Below are positions 1-5,501 of a stretch of 5,501 nucleotides of DNA, in pieces. Within the stretch, counting starts at the first letter, position 1, and every line of letters starts with the position of its first letter. The notes beneath the pieces were generated by a model, which saw nothing but the letters and a program-made list of their open reading frames with translations, had not been told where the DNA came from and ran no database searches. The translations under genes were made by a program, and so were the position numbers. The DNA is from an uncultured Ruminococcus sp. (GTDB lineage: Bacteria > Bacillota > Clostridia > Oscillospirales > Ruminococcaceae), in contig USCU01000089.1 in NCBI GenBank assembly GCA_900553335.1, positions 1 through 5,501 of the forward strand, given 5' to 3'.

Positions 1-84
1 GATGTACATGACGGACTGTTTGTAAGATACTCGGATACAAGCGCTATCAACTTGTATCTTAAAAATAATAATTTATCGAAATAA
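1..84 (+). CDS. Flavodoxin-like protein, C-terminal 27 residues only (5' end outside window)
   Basis: Frame 1 is open from the first base to a TAA at 82-84. The 27 residues align without gaps to the C-terminus of the next gene product, with 14 of 27 identical, including the shared VHDGLFV block and the later DT, YL and NL positions. It is therefore the tail of a flavodoxin-like protein that is a tandem paralogue of the gene at 98-769. The stop lies 13 bases before the next ATG, so the two are very probably co-transcribed. Neither the FMN-binding loops nor the N-terminus is in the window, so whether it is also a lipoprotein cannot be seen. Confidence 0.8.
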   Translation, partial: DVHDGLFVRYSDTSAINLYLKNNNLSK

Positions 85-97
85 GGAGATTACTATC

Positions 98-769
98 ATG
101 AAAAAATTAACTGCACTTTTAATGGGCGTGCTGCTTGTATTCAGTATTACTGCTTGCAGTTCCACATCTGCTGATAAAGATAGCTCTGAAACAAATACGG
201 AATCACAGGTTACGGATCAGGCATCTGACAAAACACCTGACAATGGCGCTGCCGAACCAATTGATTCTTCCGATCCGACGGCAGCAACAGATGGAAAGAC
301 ATTGATAGTTTACTTTTCATGGTCGTCCAATACGGAAAAAATGGCGAATACCATCAAAGAGCAAACGGGCGGGGATATTTTTGAGATTGTACCGCAGATT
401 CCCTATCCGGAAGATTACACCGAATGTACCGAAGTTGCGCTGAAGGAACGAGATGAAAATGCCCGTCCGAAGATTAAAGATTTACCGGAATCTCTTGAAG
501 AATATTCAAAGATTTTGATCGGCTACCCGATTTGGTGGCATACTGCGCCGATGGTGATCGGAACTTTTCTTGAAAACTACGATTTGATGGGCAAGGAAAT
601 ATATCCCTTTACACAGTCAGCCTCTATGGATACCGAACAGTTTGAAAATTCTATGGAATTTGTAAAGGAATGTGCAAAAAACGCAACAGTGCATGATGGA
701 TTATTCGTAAAAGCCACAGACACAGAAGGAATTCTTGCGTATTTGAATGAAAATGGATTGAATCAGTAA
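98..769 (+). CDS. Flavodoxin-domain lipoprotein
   Basis: This 223-residue protein is predicted to be an FMN-binding electron carrier or oxidoreductase anchored on the outer face of the membrane. Residues 1-20 are a lipoprotein signal peptide: basic MKK, a hydrophobic core, then lipobox ITAC with the acylated Cys at 20. Residues 21-66 are a Ser/Thr/Asp-rich linker. The flavodoxin-like domain runs from about 67 to 223: strand LIVYFSW, phosphate-binding loop SWSSNT (74-79) and second flavin loop GYPIWWHTAP (142-151), as in the Flavodoxin_4 type. The usual third loop, a Ser-Gly-Gly-rich stretch, is replaced near 170-180 by FTQSASMDTEQ, so flavin contact there may differ. ATG 98 follows the SD AAGGAG with good spacing. 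The partner and substrate are unknown. The product is confident as a family call, not as a specific reaction. Confidence 0.9.
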   Translation: MKKLTALLMGVLLVFSITACSSTSADKDSSETNTESQVTDQASDKTPDNGAAEPIDSSDPTAATDGKTLIVYFSWSSNTEKMANTIKEQTGGDIFEIVPQIPYPEDYTECTEVALKERDENARPKIKDLPESLEEYSKILIGYPIWWHTAPMVIGTFLENYDLMGKEIYPFTQSASMDTEQFENSMEFVKECAKNATVHDGLFVKATDTEGILAYLNENGLNQ

Positions 770-770
770 A

Positions 771-776
771 AGGAGG
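771..776 (+). promoter_or_regulatory. Strong ribosome binding site AGGAGG
   Basis: AGGAGG ends 9 bases before ATG 786 and 15 bases before the second in-frame ATG at 792. It therefore supports the first ATG as the start of the RibD-like gene. Confidence 0.75.
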
Positions 777-785
777 ACGTAGGGA

Positions 786-2527
<1,742 letters not shown>

Positions 2528-2540
2528 AGGAGAATTTACG

Positions 2541-2711
2541 ATGAAAGACGTACTGATTTTGACGGGTGCGGGGCAGATCGGAATGGCGATTGCCCGCAGA
2601 ATGGGATGTGGAAAGAAAATTGTAATCGGTGATAAGCGAAAAGAAAACGCCGATGCAATTGCGAAGATCATGAACGATGAATACACTTATAACGGACTGC
2701 GTTTTTTTTGA
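2541..2711 (+). pseudogene. Truncated short-chain dehydrogenase/reductase (N-terminal Rossmann remnant)
   Basis: A good SD (AAAGGAG, 2526-2532) precedes ATG 2541. The 56 codons begin as a classical SDR: strand VLILTG, the dinucleotide turn GAGQIG (residues 9-14), helix MAIARRM, then IVIGD with Asp31 at the end of strand 2, where cofactor specificity is set, then KENADAIAKIMND. Homology stops near residue 46, and after a short unrelated tail the frame ends at TGA 2709-2711. SDRs are about 250 residues, so the NNAG region, the Ser-Tyr-Lys catalytic residues and the substrate loop are all missing. Neither of the other two frames continues the SDR before the next gene. A change in the T8 tract (2702-2709) would not restore it either. 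An internal deletion is the likely cause. A 56-residue peptide may still be made but could not be an active SDR. Confidence 0.75.
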
Positions 2712-2757
2712 ATAACACAGCAGATTAAAAAAGTTACTAATAAAGGAGATTATTATC

Positions 2758-3315
2758 ATGAGAAAAAATTTTGGAGCAAAAACCTGGATGTATCCGCTGC
2801 CGGTGCTGATTGTCGGCAGCTATGACGAAAACGGAAGGGCAGACGCCATGAACGCTGCATGGGGCGGTATTTATGAGGCAAATCAGGTGATTCTGTGTCT
2901 GAGCGCAGGTCATAAAACAACAAAAAATATTAAAGCAAAAGGAGCGTTCACTGTCAGCTTTGCCGACGCCGCCCATGTTGCAGGCTGCGACTATGTGGGA
3001 ATCGCATCCGGCAACAACACACCAGACAAAATGGAAAAAGCAGGTTTCCACACCACAAAGAGCGAATTTGTGGATGCACCAATCATTGATGAATTGCCTA
3101 TGACCTTGGAATGCAAGCTGATCAAGGTTGGCGAAGACGGTCATATTATCGGAGAGATCGTCAATGTCAGCGCCGATGACAGTATTTTAGGAAATGACGG
3201 ACTTGTTGACACGGCAAAATTGCAGGCGATTATCTTTGATCCGGTTCACAATGCCTATTTGAAGCTTGGCGAAAAGGTTGGAAATGCGTTTTCTGACGGA
3301 AACGCCTTGAAATAA
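2758..3315 (+). CDS. Flavin reductase-like, FMN-binding split-barrel protein
   Basis: This 185-residue cytoplasmic protein of the flavin reductase-like domain family (flavoredoxin type) binds FMN and moves electrons between NAD(P)H or ferredoxin and an acceptor. Landmarks in order are: YPLPVLIVGSYDENGRADAMNAAW (12-35), the opening strands that contact the flavin; ILCLSAGHKTTKNI (45-58) at the phosphate-binding region; FTVSFAD (64-70); CDYVGIASG (77-85); and ELPMTLECKLIK (112-123). The C-terminal part carries IIGEIVNVSADDSIL and the usual final strand. It is full length. The SD AAAGGAG sits about 10 bases before ATG 2758. The leader and first codons resemble those of the flavodoxin gene at 98. 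Its neighbours are oxidoreductases, so it may supply reduced flavin to one of them, but this is inference. Confidence 0.88.
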   Translation: MRKNFGAKTWMYPLPVLIVGSYDENGRADAMNAAWGGIYEANQVILCLSAGHKTTKNIKAKGAFTVSFADAAHVAGCDYVGIASGNNTPDKMEKAGFHTTKSEFVDAPIIDELPMTLECKLIKVGEDGHIIGEIVNVSADDSILGNDGLVDTAKLQAIIFDPVHNAYLKLGEKVGNAFSDGNALK

Positions 3316-3324
3316 AATGAAATG

Positions 3325-3331
3325 AGGGAGG
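3325..3331 (+). promoter_or_regulatory. Ribosome binding site that decides the second AKR start
   Basis: AGGGAGG ends 8 bases before ATG 3340. The in-frame ATG at 3322 lies directly against this site and would have the SD inside its own coding sequence, so 3340 is the start. Confidence 0.75.
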
Positions 3332-3339
3332 ATTTTTCA

Positions 3340-4191
3340 ATGGAAACAATCACATTAAACAACGGAATTGAAATGCCAATGGAGGGCTTCGGAGTCTTTC
3401 AAGTGCCTGACCCCGCACAGTGTGAACAGGCGGTGATTGACGCTACCCTAAGCGGATATCGCTTGATTGATACTGCGGCCGCCTATATGAACGAAGAGGC
3501 TGTCGGAGCTGCAATCAAAAAATGCGGTGTCCCAAGAAGTGATCTTTTCATTACCACGAAGCTGTGGGTGCAGGACGCCAGTTATGAAGGCGCAAAGAAA
3601 GCTTTTGATACTTCTATGAAGAAATTGGGGCTTGAATATCTCGACCTGTATTTGATCCATCAGCCTATGGGCGATTATATGGGAGCATGGCGTGCGATGG
3701 AGGAACTTTATAAAGAAGGCGTGATCCGTGCTCTGGGAGTTTGCAATTTCTATCCCCATGTGCTGACAGACTTCTGCGAAACGGTGGAAGTTCTACCTTC
3801 TGTCAATCAGGTGGAACTGCATCCGTTCTTCCAGCAGGATGACGCACTGGCAGTTATGAAAGAATATGATATCGTACCAGAGGCTTGGGGACCATTTGCA
3901 GAAGGCAATCACGGCATCTTCACGCACCCTGTTTTGGCAGCAATCGGAGAAAAATACGGCAAAACCGCCGCACAGGTTGCGCTTCGCTGGAACGTTCAGC
4001 GCGGAGTCGTGGTTATCCCGAAATCGGTGCATAAGAACCGTATGGAGCAAAATATTGATATCTGGGATTTTTCTCTGTCGGATAAAGATATGGCGGAGAT
4101 TGCAAAACTGGATATTGGTCACAGCGAGATCGTCAACCATTATGATCCGAATTTTGTAAAAATGCTGCATAGCATGAAAATACACGAATAA
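3340..4191 (+). CDS. Aldo/keto reductase, 2,5-diketo-D-gluconate reductase-like branch
   Basis: NADPH-type carbonyl reductase of 283 residues, a full-length short-form AKR. The N-terminus METITLNNGIEMPMEGFGVFQ is typical of AKR5-like and DkgA-like enzymes. All four catalytic residues are present: Asp44 and Tyr49 in IDTAAAYMNE, Lys74 in TTKLWV and His107 in LIHQP. AAAYMNE carries Met50 where Gly is the common residue after the tyrosine. ALGVCNF, PSVNQVELHPFFQQ and the cofactor stretch VIPKSVHKNRMEQN follow in normal order. It differs clearly from the other AKR in this cluster, so the two are not a recent duplication. The specific substrate is not readable. It is the last gene before a strong terminator. 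Confidence 0.93.
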   Translation: METITLNNGIEMPMEGFGVFQVPDPAQCEQAVIDATLSGYRLIDTAAAYMNEEAVGAAIKKCGVPRSDLFITTKLWVQDASYEGAKKAFDTSMKKLGLEYLDLYLIHQPMGDYMGAWRAMEELYKEGVIRALGVCNFYPHVLTDFCETVEVLPSVNQVELHPFFQQDDALAVMKEYDIVPEAWGPFAEGNHGIFTHPVLAAIGEKYGKTAAQVALRWNVQRGVVVIPKSVHKNRMEQNIDIWDFSLSDKDMAEIAKLDIGHSEIVNHYDPNFVKMLHSMKIHE

Positions 4192-4193
4192 GC

Positions 4194-4247
4194 AAAAGCC
4201 GTGAAGATACCGCAGTATAAAACGGTATTTTCACGGCTTTATTTTAT
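4194..4247 (+). terminator. Strong intrinsic terminator after the redox operon
   Basis: The left arm at 4195-4212 (AAAGCCGTGAAGATACCG) pairs with the right arm at 4223-4240 over 18 bp, with one G:U pair and a 10-base loop (4213-4222). It is followed by a T-rich stretch, TTTATTTTAT. It begins 3 bases after the stop of the second AKR, and only 27 bases separate its stem from the next ATG. Confidence 0.88.
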
Positions 4248-4267
4248 AATAGGAAGGAATCACAAGC

Positions 4268-4885
4268 ATGAAAGTTTTAATGATAAACGGAAGTCCTCAT
4301 GAGAAAGGAAACACTTATATTGCTCTGCATGAGATGGAAAAGATCTTTGCTGAAGAAGGAGTCGAAACAGAGATTTTACATGTCGGTAACAAGACAATTC
4401 GCGGATGTATAGCCTGCCGTTCCTGTGTAAAAAACGGAAAATGCGTGTTTAACGACATGGTAAATGAAGTGGCTGCCAAATTTGAAGAATGCAGCGGTCT
4501 TGTGGTGGGAAGCCCCGTCTACTATGCTTCCGCTAATGCGACGCTGGTAGCGTTTTTGACACGGCTGTTTTTCAGCACGCGCTTTGATAAAACTATGAAG
4601 GTGGGTGCGGCAGTTGTCGCTGCCCGCAGGGGCGGTTTGTCCTCTACCTTTGATGAACTGAACAAGTTTTTTACGATTTCCGGTATGCCGGTAGCTTCCG
4701 GTCAGTATTGGAACAGTATTCACGGCAGAGAAATCGGAGAAGCCGAGCAGGATACAGAGGGTTTGCAGGGAATGCGCACATTGGCAAGAAATATGACTTT
4801 TTTAATGAAGAGCATTGCGCTTGGCAAGGAGAAGTACGGTATACCGGAAAAAGAGCCGTTTGCCCCTATGAACTTTATTCGTTGA
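4268..4885 (+). CDS. Iron-sulfur flavoprotein (Isf-type), NADPH-dependent FMN reductase fold
   Basis: This 205-residue cytoplasmic flavoprotein starts with VLMINGSPHEKGNT (3-16), the FMN phosphate-binding loop of the NADPH-dependent FMN reductase family. The compact cysteine motif Cys47-X2-Cys50-X2-Cys53-X5-Cys59 matches the CX2CX2CX4-7C pattern that binds a [4Fe-4S] cluster in Isf proteins of anaerobes. VVGSPVYYASANA (about 79-91) is the second flavin loop. Isf proteins pass electrons from ferredoxin to acceptors such as O2 or H2O2, so a protective or redox-balancing role is plausible but inferred. The SD AGGAAGG (4251-4257) lies about 10 bases upstream. The gene follows a strong terminator closely, with no convincing promoter of its own in the gap, so expression may depend on read-through or on a promoter farther upstream. 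Confidence 0.9.
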   Translation: MKVLMINGSPHEKGNTYIALHEMEKIFAEEGVETEILHVGNKTIRGCIACRSCVKNGKCVFNDMVNEVAAKFEECSGLVVGSPVYYASANATLVAFLTRLFFSTRFDKTMKVGAAVVAARRGGLSSTFDELNKFFTISGMPVASGQYWNSIHGREIGEAEQDTEGLQGMRTLARNMTFLMKSIALGKEKYGIPEKEPFAPMNFIR

Positions 4886-4887
4886 GG
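4884..4887 (+). promoter_or_regulatory. Likely native ribosome binding site for the DUF4405-like gene
   Basis: GAGG overlaps the TGA of the Isf gene (4883-4885) and lies 5 bases before ATG 4893. That ATG opens only a 5-codon frame (stop at 4908-4910), but deleting one A at 4899-4901 would join it to the membrane protein frame below. Confidence 0.5.
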
Positions 4888-4917
4888 ACGGAATGAAGAA
4901 ATCTGAATAAACAGAAA

Positions 4918-5160
4918 GTGATATTGAAAATTATTGCGGATGTTGCCATGATATTTGCTTTGCTCTTATTGATGACATATGAATTGACCGGTCAGGCAGC
5001 ACACGAATGGATCGGTATCAGCATGCTTCTACTGCTTGTGCTCCATCATTTTCTGAACAGCAAGTGGAGCAAGAATACTATGAAGAGCAGGTACACGATG
5101 CCTTGGATTATGCAGACCGTCCTCATCGTACTTTCCTTGTTGGCTGTAATCAATTTCTAA
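4918..5160 (+). CDS. Small membrane protein, DUF4405-like, with probable N-terminal frameshift
   Basis: The 80-residue frame begins at GTG 4918 and encodes three hydrophobic segments at about 3-21, 31-49 and 60-80. The motif TGQAAHEWIG, followed by LVLHHFLNSKW, resembles the DUF4405 family of small membrane proteins, whose conserved histidines suggest heme or electron-transfer use. GTG 4918 has no clear SD. The better start is ATG 4893 with GAGG at 4884-4887, but it is out of frame by one base. Removing one A from 4899-4901 gives an N-terminus MKNLNKQKV running straight into this frame. The protein may therefore be broken by a real 1-base insertion, made by re-initiation at 4918, or misread by sequencing. 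It also ends soon after helix 3, short for many relatives. Its position beside Isf suggests a redox partner, but this is speculative. Confidence 0.65.
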   Translation: MILKIIADVAMIFALLLLMTYELTGQAAHEWIGISMLLLLVLHHFLNSKWSKNTMKSRYTMPWIMQTVLIVLSLLAVINF

Positions 5161-5180
5161 ACCCAAAAGCAATAATATTC

Positions 5181-5198
5181 AATAATATGTTTATTATT
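5181..5198. other. AT-rich hairpin between convergent genes
   Basis: AATAATA (5181-5187) and TATTATT (5192-5198) form a 7-bp all-AT stem with a TGTT loop. It overlaps the stop codon of the minus-strand gene and lies 20 bases past the stop of the plus-strand gene. It could act as a weak shared terminator, but it has no GC in the stem and no clean T-run. Just upstream AATAATAT occurs twice (5171-5178 and 5181-5188). Confidence 0.25.
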
Positions 5199-5475
5199 CC
5201 ACCTTTTCGAGCGAAGCCGAAAAATCTTCGCTCATATCACCGATAATATCTATGCCGGAATCAATATGCCCAAGAGAGATAAGTCCGTTTGAATTATGAA
5301 AATCCTTATAAAATATCGACAAATTACCCCATGGCGCATATAGACACAGATCTCCGATATCGGGATCGCAACCGTCCGGCTCGCCCTCTGTCGAAAGTTC
5401 GTTATCCGGATAAGCAATTTTTTCAACACCGTTAAAATCTTCAAAGGTAAGATCGAGCGGCAGCATATCATAAAG
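5194..5475 (-). CDS. Cyclophilin-like fold protein, C-terminal part (5' end lost at contig end)
   Basis: Read on the minus strand, 93 genomic codons end at TAA 5194-5196. The sequence matches the cyclophilin-like domain found in clostridial proteins, often lipoproteins or fusions to flavodoxin. Visible landmarks are MLPLDLTFEDFNGVEKIAYP, then LSTEGEPDG, DIGDLCLYAPWGNLSIFYKDF, and SNGLISLGHIDSGID. The first strand or two of the domain and any signal peptide are missing, because genomic sequence stops at 5475, where adapter sequence begins. The apparent upstream start at 5490 encodes MYKRQ from the adapter and is false. The internal ATG at 5464-5466 lies within the domain and is not a likely start. 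The gene converges on the membrane protein gene. The function of these proteins is not established; binding of a small ligand is a guess. Confidence 0.82.
   Translation of the reverse strand, partial: LYDMLPLDLTFEDFNGVEKIAYPDNELSTEGEPDGCDPDIGDLCLYAPWGNLSIFYKDFHNSNGLISLGHIDSGIDIIGDMSEDFSASLEKVE
5209..5233. repeat. Perfect 8-bp inverted repeat within the cyclophilin-like gene
   Basis: GAGCGAAG (5209-5216) and CTTCGCTC (5226-5233) are perfect inverted copies separated by 9 bases. They lie in codons near the C-terminus of the minus-strand gene. There is no adjacent T-run on either strand, so it is not a standard terminator. Confidence 0.5.
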
Positions 5476-5501
5476 CTGTCTCTTATACACATCTGACGCT
5501 G
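5476..5501. other. Sequencing adapter: Tn5 mosaic end plus Nextera adapter start
   Basis: Bases 5476-5494 read CTGTCTCTTATACACATCT, the exact 19-bp Tn5 mosaic end, followed by GACGCTG (5495-5501), the next bases of the Illumina Nextera transposase adapter read-through. This is untrimmed library sequence at the contig end, not genomic DNA or a resident transposon. Confidence 0.96.

Noticed and set aside
2690..2709. T8 tract as an intrinsic terminator
   Set aside because: No stable GC-containing stem precedes the T-run.
3322..3339. ATG at 3322 as the second AKR start
   Set aside because: The SD AGGGAGG lies inside this extension and is ideally spaced for ATG 3340, where the family N-terminus begins.
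3866..4159. 97-codon plus-strand open frame inside the second AKR
   Set aside because: It overlaps a complete AKR with all catalytic residues in another frame, and its own translation resembles no protein.
4222..4257. TATAAT at 4245-4250 as a promoter for the Isf gene
   Set aside because: No -35 element at proper spacing, and the transcript would start in the SD. It is more likely the T/A-rich tail of the terminator.
5250..5492. Minus-strand open frame starting MCIRDS
   Set aside because: Its start is encoded by the Nextera adapter, and the rest is an out-of-frame shadow of the cyclophilin-like gene.
5476..5494. A genuine Tn5-like transposon end
   Set aside because: The synthetic mosaic end followed by GACGCTG at the very contig terminus is the standard library adapter. 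No transposase is present.

Overview
The window looks like a contig end from a moderately low-GC anaerobic Firmicute, most likely a gut clostridium. The reasons are strong AGGAGG-type ribosome binding sites, very tight gene packing, a flavodoxin lipoprotein with a Ser/Thr/Asp-rich linker, an iron-sulfur flavoprotein of the Isf type, and a cyclophilin-like fold protein. The taxonomy is inference from gene content only; no rRNA or other marker gene is present.

Bases 1-4191 form one same-strand run of redox genes with gaps of about 10-50 bases. In order they are: the 3' end of a flavodoxin-like gene; a complete lipoprotein flavodoxin that is its tandem paralogue; a RibD C-terminal/dihydrofolate-reductase-like oxidoreductase; an aldo/keto reductase; a short remnant of a short-chain dehydrogenase; a flavin reductase-like FMN-binding protein; and a second aldo/keto reductase from a different AKR branch. 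A near-perfect 18-bp stem-loop terminator follows (about 4194-4247).

Beyond it lie an Isf-type flavoprotein with a compact CX2CX2CX5C cluster motif (4268-4885) and a small membrane protein resembling DUF4405. The membrane protein's apparent start is displaced by a probable 1-base frameshift. On the opposite strand, converging, is the 3' part of a cyclophilin-like fold gene.

The last 26 bases (5476-5501) are not genomic. They match the Tn5 mosaic end plus the start of the Illumina Nextera adapter. Peptides predicted from that stretch are artefacts, and the cyclophilin-like gene is cut there.

Taken together the genes encode FMN-binding proteins (flavodoxins, flavin reductase, Isf) and NAD(P)H-dependent carbonyl reductases (two AKRs, the RibD-like protein, the broken SDR). 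This suggests an accessory cluster for reducing carbonyls, quinones or other electrophiles, or for redox balance, with at least one carrier on the outside of the membrane. The sequence does not show the substrate or the regulator. I see no mobile element, CRISPR array, tRNA or rRNA.
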